A stretch of 64,000 nucleotides of DNA from CAVWUA01 sp963758025 (GTDB lineage: Bacteria; Planctomycetota; Planctomycetia; Isosphaerales; Isosphaeraceae). The notes below the pieces were generated by a model. That model searched no databases. It was not told the DNA's origin and saw nothing but the letters and a program-made list of their open reading frames with translations. Every line of letters starts with the position of its first letter. Within the stretch, counting starts at the first letter, position 1. The position numbers and the translations under genes were made by a program. Shown here piece by piece: positions 10,045 through 20,661 of this stretch. The stretch is from the NCBI GenBank assembly GCA_963758025.1, contig CAVWUA010000003.1, positions 124,001-188,000 on the forward strand, given 5' to 3'.

Positions 10045-10997
10045 GCCACGGCCTCCAGTTGGTTGGCGGATGGGGCAGTTCGCGGCGTTTGCTCAGGGGA
10101 ACGGAGGTGCCGGAACGTCCGCAAGGTGAGTACCACCGACGAGGCCAGCAGCAATGCCCCGACCCCCTGGTGGCCGATGCGGATCAATGCCTGTGCCGTC
10201 GTCACCTCCCGCGCGATCCCGTCGAACGGCCGGAGCATCCACCACGCGGCGACCCCCAGCGCGATCTGCAGCGTGACCGCCAGGGCCATCATCCGGGCGG
10301 AAGGAAGGAGTTCGGGGAGCAGCGTCCGGTGCCGCTCGACCCGCCGGAACAGCCAGACCGCATGGCCCCAGACCGCCGTGGCCATCACGGCATGCCAGAC
10401 CAGGGCCGCGCCGTAGTGGCGGAGCAGGGCACCCAGAACGATCTGGGCATAGATCAAGCCGAGGGTCACCGACGCCCGGCGCCGGAGGTGGACCGGATCG
10501 ACCACCTGACGCCCCGGATGCGACCAGTCGCGCCCGGTGAAGACGCAGAGGGCGACCATCAGGGCAAAGAACGCCTGCGCGGTGCAGCCGTGAACGAGCG
10601 CCAGGTCCGTCGAGTTATAACGGACCCGCAGGCCCCCCAGGACCCCCTGGCCGATGACTGCCAGGAGGGCGAAGCCGCCGAGGGCCTTCAGCCACCAGCG
10701 ACGCTCCCGCAAGGCGAACCAGACGGCCAGGATGATGCAGGCGAGGCCCACCCCCGCGCCATAGAGCCGGTGGCCGTGCTCGATGAAGACGCCCCAGGAG
10801 GCATTCCAGAACTTGTACAGGAACATATTCATGCCGAACGTCGTCGGCCAGTCCGGCACGGCCATGCCGACGCGGAAGACCGTGACCGACCCGCCGACGA
10901 GCAGCAGGGGCCAGGTCAAGAGCGCCGCGAAGAGGGCCACACGGTGCGGACCGGGACGGTATGCGGATTCGGGGGGTGGGGTCGTGTCGTCTGGCAT
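10041..10997 (-). CDS. ctaA: Heme A synthase (COX15/CtaA family)
   Basis: About 318 residues and eight helices. The four conserved heme-liganding histidines are visible in the contexts FIEHGHRLYGAG, LALVHGCTAQAFFAL, ALVWHAVMATAVWGHAVWL and IRIGHQGVGALLL. VGGSVTVFRVGMAVPDWPTT is the typical N-terminal region before the first His. The enzyme oxidises the C8 methyl of heme O to give heme A for subunit I. Start at ATG 10997 (MPDDTTPPPES) gives a short hydrophilic N-terminus before TM1. It sits between ctaD and ctaB and its stop overlaps the ctaB start. Confidence 0.95.
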   Translation of the reverse strand: MPDDTTPPPESAYRPGPHRVALFAALLTWPLLLVGGSVTVFRVGMAVPDWPTTFGMNMFLYKFWNASWGVFIEHGHRLYGAGVGLACIILAVWFALRERRWWLKALGGFALLAVIGQGVLGGLRVRYNSTDLALVHGCTAQAFFALMVALCVFTGRDWSHPGRQVVDPVHLRRRASVTLGLIYAQIVLGALLRHYGAALVWHAVMATAVWGHAVWLFRRVERHRTLLPELLPSARMMALAVTLQIALGVAAWWMLRPFDGIAREVTTAQALIRIGHQGVGALLLASSVVLTLRTFRHLRSPEQTPRTAPSANQLEAVA

Positions 10998-11115
10998 TCG
11001 GATCTTGCGTATATTTGAAATCGTGCCGGTCGTCCGGCGTGAAGGGTTTTCGGCCCACCGCCCGGCGCCGGCGAGGTTGCCGGGCCGGGTTCGGACGGGA
11101 TTTGCGGAAGAACGA

Positions 11116-12978
<1,863 letters not shown>

Positions 12979-12985
12979 GATCTGG

Positions 12986-13774
12986 TCATTCCTCCCCTGG
13001 CGTGCTGGCGGCGGCCACAAGCTGATCGGCCGATTGCTGACGTAGCGCGTTCCGCATCCAGTCGTCGAACTCGTCTTGGCTTTCGTAAACCGTGACCTGG
13101 CCCCGCATCTTGTAGTGTCCCCACCCGCAAAGCTCCGCGCAGACCAGGTCAAAGCGGCCTTCCCGGTCGGAGTCGAACCAGACGGGGATCGTCAGGCCCG
13201 GCACCGCGTCCTGCTTGATGCGGAACGACGGCAGGAAGAACGAGTGGATCACGTCCTGGCTTTTCAGGTGGATCAAGGCGGTGCGGTCCTTGACGAACCG
13301 CAGGTCGTTGACCGTGTGCAGGTCGTCCGCCGTCCCGAGCCGCCCATCGGGGCCGGGGTAACGGATCATCCACTGGAACTGGCGGGCCGTGACCTCGGCT
13401 AGCGGCTGCACTCTCGGCTGTGCCGAACGGAACTTGATGTTCGACCACGTCCCCATCTGGTACAGGGCGATGAAGACCAGGATCGCCGACGGGATGATCG
13501 TCCAGATCACTTCCAGCCGCTGGCTGCCGTGGAAGTACTGCGCCTTCAGCCCCGGCCGGGTGGTCCGGGTCCAGGCGGCCCAGACCAGGGCGATCTCCGC
13601 GCCGATGAAGACGATCCCGGTGATCCACAGGATGATCATGAAGAGGTGGTCCACCTCCGCACCGAGAGTAGACACGTTCTCAGGCAGCCACCAGTCGGGG
13701 TCGAACGGCGCGTAGATCATGGCGCCGGCACAGCCGATCAGGGCCAGGAGGAACAGCAGGCTCCAGTATCGCAC
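12986..13774 (-). CDS. ctaC: Cytochrome c oxidase subunit II (CuA subunit)
   Basis: About 262 residues: a first hydrophobic segment, two TM helices (LFMIILWITGIVFIGAEIAL, VIWTIIPSAILVFIALYQM) and a periplasmic cupredoxin domain. CuA ligands are complete: His in SQDVIHSFFLPS, and Cys-Glu-Cys-His-Met in VCAELCGWGHYKM. There is no fused C-terminal cytochrome c, unlike true caa3 subunit II; a separate diheme cytochrome c is encoded just upstream. I prefer the GTG at 13774 because GGGAG precedes it by 7 bp; a GTG at 13792 would add six residues. It transfers electrons from cytochrome c to subunit I. Confidence 0.95.
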   Translation of the reverse strand: MRYWSLLFLLALIGCAGAMIYAPFDPDWWLPENVSTLGAEVDHLFMIILWITGIVFIGAEIALVWAAWTRTTRPGLKAQYFHGSQRLEVIWTIIPSAILVFIALYQMGTWSNIKFRSAQPRVQPLAEVTARQFQWMIRYPGPDGRLGTADDLHTVNDLRFVKDRTALIHLKSQDVIHSFFLPSFRIKQDAVPGLTIPVWFDSDREGRFDLVCAELCGWGHYKMRGQVTVYESQDEFDDWMRNALRQQSADQLVAAASTPGEE

Positions 13775-13969
13775 GGAAACGCTCCCTATCACGGGCTCGG
13801 GTCGGTCGGCGTCCTCGGCGTCAACGCCTCCGGTGGGCGGGGCGGGTCCAGGTCAAGCCTCAGGCCAGGAAAAGCCTAAGAAAACGGCCGGACCGTCCAA
13901 TATCATCGGCAAAAAAGGGGGAACCGCTCCCGGCGGCCAGCCCCGAAGGATTTCCTCTCGATCGATTCC

Positions 13970-15213
13970 TCAGCGTTGCGCCATGGCCGGCGGGCTGGCC
14001 GGAGGCGTTGTGGTCGGTACGTTTTCTAAGAGTTCCGGATCATACGGCAGGGCCAGCACGAAGTTCACCACGTCCCAGATCTGCTCGGGCTTGAGCACGG
14101 TCGAGTGCGAGGGCATCTTCGCGCCGTTGATCCCCTTGGCGATCCGCCAGTAAAGATCGAGCGGGCGGCGCCCTCCCTTGTAAATCCCCAGATTCAGGTT
14201 CGCCGGGCGGATCGGGTTGCCCCACTCGTCGAGCGAGCCCTCGACCCAGAGCTTCTGCATCTCTTCCGAGTAATCCTCGATCGACTTGCCCCGGAAGACC
14301 ACGTCGTTGAAGACATCGACCGGCACGAAGTTGTTGCCGTTCCCCTCGGCCTTCGGGCCGTGGCAACCGGCGCATTGCAGGGCTTCCTTCGTCTGGCCGA
14401 GGAACAACGTGCGGCCCCGGAGGATGCTCGCGCGGGATGGCGGGGTGCGCTTGACGGGCGGGTTCAGGACGGACTCATCGGCACTGATCCATTTCTGGGC
14501 GACCCCCTGGGCGTATTCGGCGACGATATCTGGCGGCAGGGCGTCTTCCGGGTGCTCTTCATCGGCGATCGACGCCTCGTCGAGCAGGGCCAGCTCGGTC
14601 TCGCCCCGCATGCTGAGGAAGATCACGTAATCGATGACCTGCTCCATCTCGTTGGGCGACATCAGGGCCTCGAACGAGGGCATCGACGTGTTCGGGATGC
14701 CGTGGATCAGGGTGCGTCGGAGGTCCTCGCGGGTCGGCTTGGCGGTCGTGGTGGAGGTGAACTTGAAGACCCCCCGGTCGATAATCGCGCGGGCGGGGCC
14801 AGAGGAACGGCGCGGTCGGGCCGTTGCCGTCCCCCGAGACGCCGTGACAGTGCAGGCAATGGCGGCGATAGAGGGCGATAGCCCCCCGCGACCAAATGCT
14901 CCTCGCCGGTCGCCGAGTCCTTGTACTTGGGCGTCTCGACCTTCTTTTCACCCGAGACGACGTAATGGCTGGCCAGGTACACGCCGTTCAGGAGGAGGGG
15001 CGAGCCCGCGGGAACCTTGATTTGATCCGGTTCGGCCCCGTACAGGTCGTTCAGCGCCTTGGTGACCTCCGCCTGGAGCCGGGGCTTCCCATCCAGGACC
15101 GTGGTCATCTTCTCGCTCGGCACATATGACACCGGCCCGGCATTGAAGGAGTCGCTACAACCGGAGAGAGCAACGGCTCCGATCAGCAGGGCCAGGCGAA
15201 ACCTCTTCGTCAC
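13970..15213 (-). CDS. Diheme cytochrome c lipoprotein, first gene of the oxidase operon, two frameshifts
   Basis: The chain begins VTKRFRLALLIGAVALSGCS, a lipoprotein signal with lipobox LSGC. It then carries two c-type heme sites, HCLHCHGVSGDGNGP and LQCAGCHGPKAEGNG. Each is followed by a likely distal Met (for example TSMPSFEALM and AKMPSHSTVL). The frame changes near 14890 (before the first heme site) and near 14755. The GTG at 15213 has GGGGAGG 8 bp upstream. As a membrane-anchored diheme cytochrome cotranscribed with ctaC and ctaD, it is the probable direct electron donor to CuA, replacing the fused domain of caa3 enzymes. That role is inferred. Confidence 0.82.
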
Positions 15214-15570
15214 GCGCCTATCCTCCCCAACACGAGACTGTCTCTGCCCATCGAAGAGGGTCGTCACACACCCCTGTGAGGACAGCAACGGGATGATCCC
15301 GACCTGCTTACGGCGCTCGCTCTTCTGGCCGCGAGGCTCGTGCAGTTCGGGTCACGTCGAACGGAATAATTCCTGGCGAGAGAGGGACTACCCCTTCGCT
15401 TTGCGGCTCGGGCCTCACCCTCTAGGTGTTGCTATCCTAGCGGCACAGGGCGGCCCCCTCAAGGGTTTGGGGGATTTCGTCCTTTTCGGTTTTTTCAATC
15501 ATTTCGGCGATTTTGAAATTTTCGAAATCGGAAAGACCATTTGCGAAACGGCGTAGTGCGTCTTCTCCTC
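15214..15570. other. Divergent intergenic region between oxidase operon and CPBP protease gene
   Basis: No gene seen. This 357-bp region should hold the promoters for the minus-strand oxidase operon and the plus-strand protease gene. It turns AT-rich toward 15480-15540, with T-rich and GAAATTTTCGAAATC-type sequence. I could not pick a convincing sigma70 pair for the oxidase operon. Confidence 0.5.
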
Positions 15571-16443
15571 ATGTCGCGGGAGCGGGTCGACCGATCTTCG
15601 GATGATGTGAAAACCTCGACCACGAAATCGAGCGAACGCCTCACGCGGCGGAAACGGCGGTTTGGCTACGACCAACGCTGGTGGGCCGACGTCGCGCAAC
15701 CGCCGTCGGAGGACGTCGGCTACTGGGCGACGACCCGCCGGCCGTTGCCTTGTCTGGCATTCGTGCTCCCGTTGCTCTTGTTGTATGAGCTGGGCGTGAT
15801 CTGGCTAGGGGGGGAGGCGGCCACGTCGTTACGGACAGGGGCCGACCTCTGGATGCGGCAGGCCCTCAGTGCGATCGGACTTCGAGACCGCCTGCTCTTG
15901 CCGCTGGCGCTCGTGCTGACCTTGCTGGGCTGGCAGGCGTTCGACCGTCGAGGCTGGAGGTTTCCTCCCCAATGCCTGCTCGGCATGGGCCTGGAAAGCC
16001 TCGTCCTGGCCGTTGCCCTGATCGGTCTGAGCAAGGTCGTGGATCTGATGTTCGTTCATCTGGAGCAAGGGCCGTTGCTCGCGGCCTCCTTGAATGGTTC
16101 GCGGCGCCAGGTCGCGCTTCTGGTCGGCTTCCTCGGGGCGGGGGTCTATGAGGAGGCGTTATTCCGCCTGGCCTTGATCCCCACGTTGCACGCGCTCTTG
16201 CGGTTCTTGCAGACGCCGGCCATGCTTGCGGGGACGCTCGCCGTGACCGCTTCCTCGCTCCTGTTCTCGATCGCCCATCACGCCGGTGCGCCGGGAGAGG
16301 CCTTCACGCTCTACGCCTTCAGCTTCCGCTGGGCGGCCGGCGTTTATTTCGCCTGGGTGTTTCTCAACCGGGGCTTTGGGGTCACTGTTGGCACACATGC
16401 TGCGTATGATATTCTGGTCGGTTGGCTGGACTGGCACTTCTGA
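15571..16443 (+). CDS. CPBP-family intramembrane glutamic endopeptidase
   Basis: About 290 residues, hydrophilic N-terminus then roughly seven membrane helices. The CPBP (Abi) motifs are present: GVYEEALFRLALIP supplies the EEXXXR motif 1, SLLFSIAHHAGAPGEA the motif 2 His, and VGTHAAYDILVG the C-terminal motif. Members cleave CAAX-like or other membrane substrates. The start is uncertain: an in-frame TTG at 15541 adds ten residues, and neither start has a strong ribosome binding site. The stop lies 53 bp before the phosphoesterase start, so the two could be cotranscribed. Confidence 0.85.
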   Translation: MSRERVDRSSDDVKTSTTKSSERLTRRKRRFGYDQRWWADVAQPPSEDVGYWATTRRPLPCLAFVLPLLLLYELGVIWLGGEAATSLRTGADLWMRQALSAIGLRDRLLLPLALVLTLLGWQAFDRRGWRFPPQCLLGMGLESLVLAVALIGLSKVVDLMFVHLEQGPLLAASLNGSRRQVALLVGFLGAGVYEEALFRLALIPTLHALLRFLQTPAMLAGTLAVTASSLLFSIAHHAGAPGEAFTLYAFSFRWAAGVYFAWVFLNRGFGVTVGTHAAYDILVGWLDWHF

Positions 16444-16496
16444 CGTTGGCGTGCCACAGCGAAAATCATCTCTGTTCTGTCCAGGGGAGCCGCCGC

Positions 16497-17396
16497 GTGC
16501 GGATCGTGCATCTTTCGGACATTCACGTCTGGCGGTACTCGTACAACCCGAGACGCCTGGTCAGCAAGCGGTTTCTGGGCATCCTGGAGCTTCTGCGAGG
16601 CCGCGCACGGAAATTCCGGCTGGAGCGGCTGGAGGATGTCGTCGCAAAGGTCCAGTCGATGGAGCCGGATCACATCTTGATCACCGGCGACCTGACGACG
16701 ACGGCGTTGAACTCCGAATTCCGCGCCGCGGTTGCCGCCTTGACGGACCTGCTGACCGACCCGGACCGCGTGACTGTTCTTCCCGGCAATCACGACCGCT
16801 ACACAAGCGGTTCGGTTCGATCGCGGAAGTTCGAGAGCTACTTTGGTGAGTATGCCCCCTCGGAGACGTATCCGTGGCTCCGGCCGCTCGACGCGGAGAC
16901 GGCGATCCTCGGGCTCGACCCGACCCGGTCGCACATCTCGGCCTCCGGTCTCTTGCCCGCCGATCAACTGGAACGCGCGCGGAACCTCATCGCGGACCCC
17001 GAAATCCGTCCCAGGCGCCTGATCGTCGCATGCCACTACCCGCTCCGCGCCCCGGCATTTTACGAGCGTGAACTGGCATCCAAGCGGCTGAAGAACGCCG
17101 AGGCGGTGCGGGACTGGCTCGTGACGATCGGCCCGCACCTCTATTGCTGCGGCCACGTTCATGCCGCATGGGCCTTCACCCCCACGGACATCCCCGATCA
17201 GCTCTGCCTCAACTCAGGAGCACCCCTCCTGCGCGACCCGACAGGCTTCCGGCTCCCCGGCCTGCTGGAACTCCAGCTTGATGGCGACGGTGTCTCCGTC
17301 ACCCACCACGCCTGGACCGGCATGGATTGGCTCCCCGTCCCCCTGATCGCCAATCCCCGCTTCTTCGCCGGAACGACCTCTGACTCCCTGACGTGA
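16497..17396 (+). CDS. Calcineurin-like metallophosphoesterase
   Basis: 299 residues with the complete metallophosphoesterase motif series: IVHLSDIHV (DXH), ITGDLTTTA (GD), LPGNHDRY (GNHD), VACHYPLR (H) and CCGHVHAAW (GHXH). These residues bind two divalent metals. The substrate is unknown. The GTG start at 16497 is chosen because GGGGAG lies 7 bp upstream and the core fold begins directly with VRIVHLSDIH. An upstream start at 16422 would add 25 unconserved residues overlapping the previous gene. Confidence 0.88.
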   Translation: MRIVHLSDIHVWRYSYNPRRLVSKRFLGILELLRGRARKFRLERLEDVVAKVQSMEPDHILITGDLTTTALNSEFRAAVAALTDLLTDPDRVTVLPGNHDRYTSGSVRSRKFESYFGEYAPSETYPWLRPLDAETAILGLDPTRSHISASGLLPADQLERARNLIADPEIRPRRLIVACHYPLRAPAFYERELASKRLKNAEAVRDWLVTIGPHLYCCGHVHAAWAFTPTDIPDQLCLNSGAPLLRDPTGFRLPGLLELQLDGDGVSVTHHAWTGMDWLPVPLIANPRFFAGTTSDSLT

Positions 17397-17474
17397 TCGT
17401 CCACGGAGCTGATGTCAAACGGGGGATCAAACGGGATTGCTGGTTCACGGAGAATGATTCATCAAACGACGATG

Positions 17475-17503
17475 CCCGATCGAGTGCTTCATGCACGCGA
17501 TCG
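17475..17503. terminator. Hairpin between convergent phosphoesterase gene and ATP synthase operon
   Basis: CCGATCG and GTGC pair with GCAC and CGATCGG around a TTCAT loop, giving an 11-bp stem with one mismatch. No strong T tract follows on either strand, so a bidirectional terminator is likely but not certain. Confidence 0.45.
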
Positions 17504-17556
17504 GACATCCATTGAGACGAAACGGCAAGACCTTCCCATGGTCCGCCATCTCGACC

Positions 17557-18018
17557 TCACACCGACTTGTTCTCAGCGATCCGTAGCAAGGCCCGCGCGC
17601 GGGCGATGGCCTTTTCCTTGTCGGCAAGCTGGTCATCGGTCGTGGCGACGCGGGTGCGGGCCTTCTGGAGTTCGGCGTCGGCCGCGACGACGTCGATCCG
17701 GCCAGCGGGGATCGAGCGGTGGGTCAGGACGGTCACGACGTTGTCGCGCACCTGGACGAACCCGCCGTCGATGAAGTAGCGGTGGGTCACGCCCGCCGTG
17801 TGCGTGCGGAGCTCGCCGTAGCCGAGCCGGCCGATCAAGGGGGATCGGCCGGGCAGGATACCAAGCTCGCCGTCGAACAGCGGCACGGCGACGAACTCGA
17901 CAACCTCATCGGTGACGGTCTTTTCGGGGGTGACGACCAAGCACTGGATATTCGCGCCCGTCTTCCCTTTGACGGCGGGCGCGGCGTGGGGCGGTTCTTT
18001 CAGTTCGGCGGTGGCCAT
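17557..18018 (-). CDS. atpC: F-type ATP synthase epsilon subunit
   Basis: 153 residues. The N-terminal beta-sandwich is typical (IQCLVVTPEKTVTDEVVEFV, GELGILPGRSPLIGRLGYGE) and includes the conserved GILPGRSPLI turn. The C-terminal helical hairpin is ADAELQKARTRVATTDDQLA to the end. The N-terminus is extended by about 20 residues, rich in Pro and Ala. It is the last gene of the operon, 34 bp after atpD. It is part of the central stalk that links gamma to the c-ring and can inhibit hydrolysis. Confidence 0.94.
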   Translation of the reverse strand: MATAELKEPPHAAPAVKGKTGANIQCLVVTPEKTVTDEVVEFVAVPLFDGELGILPGRSPLIGRLGYGELRTHTAGVTHRYFIDGGFVQVRDNVVTVLTHRSIPAGRIDVVAADAELQKARTRVATTDDQLADKEKAIARARALLRIAENKSV

Positions 18019-18052
18019 GTTCGAGAGGCTCCTTCAACCAACGCGGAGGGTT

Positions 18053-19489
18053 TTAGCGAGCCATCTTCTTGGCCTGCTCCTCGGCCTCTTCCACGGCCCC
18101 GACGTAACGGAAGGCGCTGACGGGCAGGTGGTCCCACTTGCCGTCGCAGATCTCCTTGAACGAGCGGATCGTGTCCGCCAGCGGCGTGTACTTCCCTTCC
18201 TTGCCGGTGAAGACCTCGGCCACGAAGAACGGCTGCGACAGGAAGACCTCGATCCGGCGGGCACGCTCGACGAGGATCTTGTCCTCTTCGGACAGCTCGT
18301 CGATGCCGAGAATCGCGATGATGTCGCGGAGTTCCTTGTAGCGCTGGAGGATCGATTGCACGCGGCGGGCGACGTCGTAGTGCTCTTCCCCGAGGTACTG
18401 GGCGTCGAGAATACGCGAGCTGGAGCCGAGCGGATCGACGGCCGGATAGATCCCCTTCTCGGAGATCGACCGCGAGAGCACGATGAAGGCGTCGAGGAAG
18501 CCGAAGGTCGTCGCCGGGGCGGGGTCGGTAAGGTCGTCGGCCGGGACGTACACGGCCTGCACCGACGTGATGGCCCCGGTGTTCGTCGAGGTGATCCGCT
18601 CCTGGAGGGCCCCCATTTCGGTCGCCAGAGTCGGCTGATAGCCCACGTTCGACGGCATCCGGCCGAGCAGGGCGGAGACCTCCGAGCCGGCCTGGCTGAA
18701 CCGGAAGATGTTGTCGATGAACAGCAGGGTATCGGCGCCGGTGGAGTCGCGGAACCACTCGGCATTGGTCAGGGCCGAGAGGGCGACCCGCAGGCGGGCA
18801 CCCGGCGGCTCGTTCATCTGGCCGAAGAACATCACCGTACTGTCGATGACGCTCTTGCCGCTGGAGCCGATCTTCGTCTCCTGCATTTCGAGCCAGAGGT
18901 CGTTCCCCTCGCGGGTCCGCTCGCCAACGCCGGCGAAGACCGAGTAGCCGCTGTGGACCTTGGCGATACGGGCGATCAGCTCGGTGAGGATCACCGTCTT
19001 GCCCAGCCCGGCACCGCCGAACAGGCCGATCTTACCGCCGCGGACGAACGGGGTGAGCAGGTCCACGACCTTGATGCCGGTCTCGAAGACCTCGGTCTTG
19101 GGCGAGAGGTTGTCGAACGCCGGCGGGTCGCGGTGGATCGGCCAGCGCTCCTCGGCGGGAACCTCACCGCGGCCGTCGATCGGCTCGCCCAGCAGGTTGA
19201 AGACGCGGCCGAGCGTCTCCTTGCCGACCGGCACGCTCACCGGGCCGCCGGTATCGACGACCTCCATGCCACGCACGAGGCCGTCGGTCGAGCCCAGAGC
19301 CACGCAGCGCACGCGGTTGCCGCCGAGGTGCTGCTGAACCTCGCCGATCAGGTGGATCTCGACGCCCTTCTCGACGGAATCGATCCGCAAGGCGTTATAA
19401 ATCTCGGGCAGGTGCCCCTCCTCGAACTCGGCGTCGAAGGTCGAGCCGATCACCTGGGCAATGCGCCCGGTCGCGGTCGCGGTGGCCAT
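18053..19489 (-). CDS. atpD: F-type ATP synthase beta subunit
   Basis: 478 residues, intact. The Walker A is GLFGGAGLGKTVILTELI, the catalytic Glu lies in AGVGERTREGNDLW, and Walker B is DTLLFIDNIFRFSQAGSEVS. ALLGRMPSNVGYQPTLATEM is the DELSEED-side signature block, and DELSEEDKILVERARRI contains the actual DELSEED motif. It forms the catalytic sites of F1. The TTC-type codon use and GC match the neighbours. It lies 118 bp after atpG. Confidence 0.98.
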   Translation of the reverse strand: MATATATGRIAQVIGSTFDAEFEEGHLPEIYNALRIDSVEKGVEIHLIGEVQQHLGGNRVRCVALGSTDGLVRGMEVVDTGGPVSVPVGKETLGRVFNLLGEPIDGRGEVPAEERWPIHRDPPAFDNLSPKTEVFETGIKVVDLLTPFVRGGKIGLFGGAGLGKTVILTELIARIAKVHSGYSVFAGVGERTREGNDLWLEMQETKIGSSGKSVIDSTVMFFGQMNEPPGARLRVALSALTNAEWFRDSTGADTLLFIDNIFRFSQAGSEVSALLGRMPSNVGYQPTLATEMGALQERITSTNTGAITSVQAVYVPADDLTDPAPATTFGFLDAFIVLSRSISEKGIYPAVDPLGSSSRILDAQYLGEEHYDVARRVQSILQRYKELRDIIAILGIDELSEEDKILVERARRIEVFLSQPFFVAEVFTGKEGKYTPLADTIRSFKEICDGKWDHLPVSAFRYVGAVEEAEEQAKKMAR

Positions 19490-19607
19490 TTGGGAACCTC
19501 TTGAAGAATTGAGCCACAGAGTTCATGGAGAGAAAAATGACCTTGATCTTTTATCTCTCTTTCTCTTCTTTGCGATCTCTGCGTGCTTCGCGGTGAATCT
19601 CTTGATC

Positions 19608-20540
19608 TTATTCTAGTGCCGCGGCACCGCCGATGATCTCGGCCAGCTCGCGGGTGATCTGTGCCTGTCTGGCTCGATTGTAGAGCATCGTCAGGTTCTT
19701 GACCATCTCGTCGGCGTTCTCGGTCGCCCCCTTCATGGCGACCATCCGGGCGATCTGCTCGCTGACGGCCGCGTCGAGGAAGCACTTGAACAGACGGACC
19801 TTGAACGAGACGGGGACGATCTCCTCCAGGATGCTCTTCGGCATCGGGCACGAATTCGTAGGGGACGCGCTCGGCCGCGTGCGCCGGGCGGCCGCGCCGG
19901 GGCCATGCTCCGCCGGCTTGGATTGCCGGACCGAGGGACCGGCCTGGCCGACCTGCGCGGCGGACATCGGCAGCAAGGTCTCCAGCGTCGCCTCCTGCCG
20001 CGCGGAGGAGATGAACCGCATGTAGACCACCTCCACCCGGTCCACCTCACCGGAGACGTACATCTGGATGTACTTGTTGGCGATCGCCTCGACCTCGTCG
20101 AACTGCGGTCGGTCCTCGAAGTTGGTGTAGGTCGTCTCGGGGCGAATCCCGCGGAACCGGAAGAAGTTGATCCCGCGCTTGCCGGCGACCTCCAGCCGGG
20201 TCTGCACGCCGTCCACCTCGGCATCCTGCAAGCTGCGCATCGCCATCCGGAGGATGTTGCCGTTGTAGCCCCCCGCCAGGCCGCGATTACTGGTCAGGAC
20301 CAGGAGCACGGACCGCCCGATCCGTTCGCGGCGCTCCAGCAAGGGGTGGGACACCTCCGCCCCGGTGCTGGCCAGGTCGGCGACCAGCTCGGCGATCTTG
20401 CGCGTGTACGCCTCGGCCTCCGTCGCGCGGTCCAGGGCCTTCTTGAACCGGGCGGTGGCGATCAACTCCATCGTCCGGGTGATCTTGCGAATATTCTGCA
20501 CCGATTTGCGGCGCTTGACGATCGCTCGAGCCTTGGCCAT
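19608..20540 (-). CDS. atpG: F-type ATP synthase gamma subunit (with a local frame excursion)
   Basis: 310 residues. The N-terminal helix AKARAIVKRRKSVQNIRKIT and C-terminal helix GATENADEMVKNLTMLYNRA are the conserved coiled coil that rotates inside F1. LLVLTSNRGLAGGYNGNI is the Rossmann-like core. Between about 19845 and 19930 the reading looks wrong (RRTRPSASPTNSCPMPK). The neighbouring frame gives VPYEFVPDAE, which is family-like, and deleting one A in GAAGAG returns to SILEEIVP. Two compensating single-base errors are therefore likely. The rest is normal. Confidence 0.94.
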   Translation of the reverse strand: MAKARAIVKRRKSVQNIRKITRTMELIATARFKKALDRATEAEAYTRKIAELVADLASTGAEVSHPLLERRERIGRSVLLVLTSNRGLAGGYNGNILRMAMRSLQDAEVDGVQTRLEVAGKRGINFFRFRGIRPETTYTNFEDRPQFDEVEAIANKYIQMYVSGEVDRVEVVYMRFISSARQEATLETLLPMSAAQVGQAGPSVRQSKPAEHGPGAAARRTRPSASPTNSCPMPKSILEEIVPVSFKVRLFKCFLDAAVSEQIARMVAMKGATENADEMVKNLTMLYNRARQAQITRELAEIIGGAAALE

Positions 20541-20661
20541 GGGGGGATCTCTGGGAAGTCGCGGGGTTCTCTCAATCTGCGATCATGGCGGGAAGGGCCA
20601 TGATGGATGCTTCATGAGTGATGTTGATTGCGTCATCAACCATCACGCATGTCATCCAGCC

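Noticed and set aside
17912..19504. Plus-strand open frame of 530 codons across the ATP synthase beta gene
   Set aside because: Antisense shadow of atpD; the minus strand carries every catalytic motif of the beta subunit.
19500..19607. TTTGCGATCTCTGCGTGCTTCGCGG-like sequence, and a similar CTTTGCGTCTTCGCGTCTTTGC stretch near 31205-31245, as a new repeat family
   Set aside because: Low-complexity similarity only; such TTTGCG/TTCGCG runs are common in unrelated genomes and no defined ends or fold were seen.
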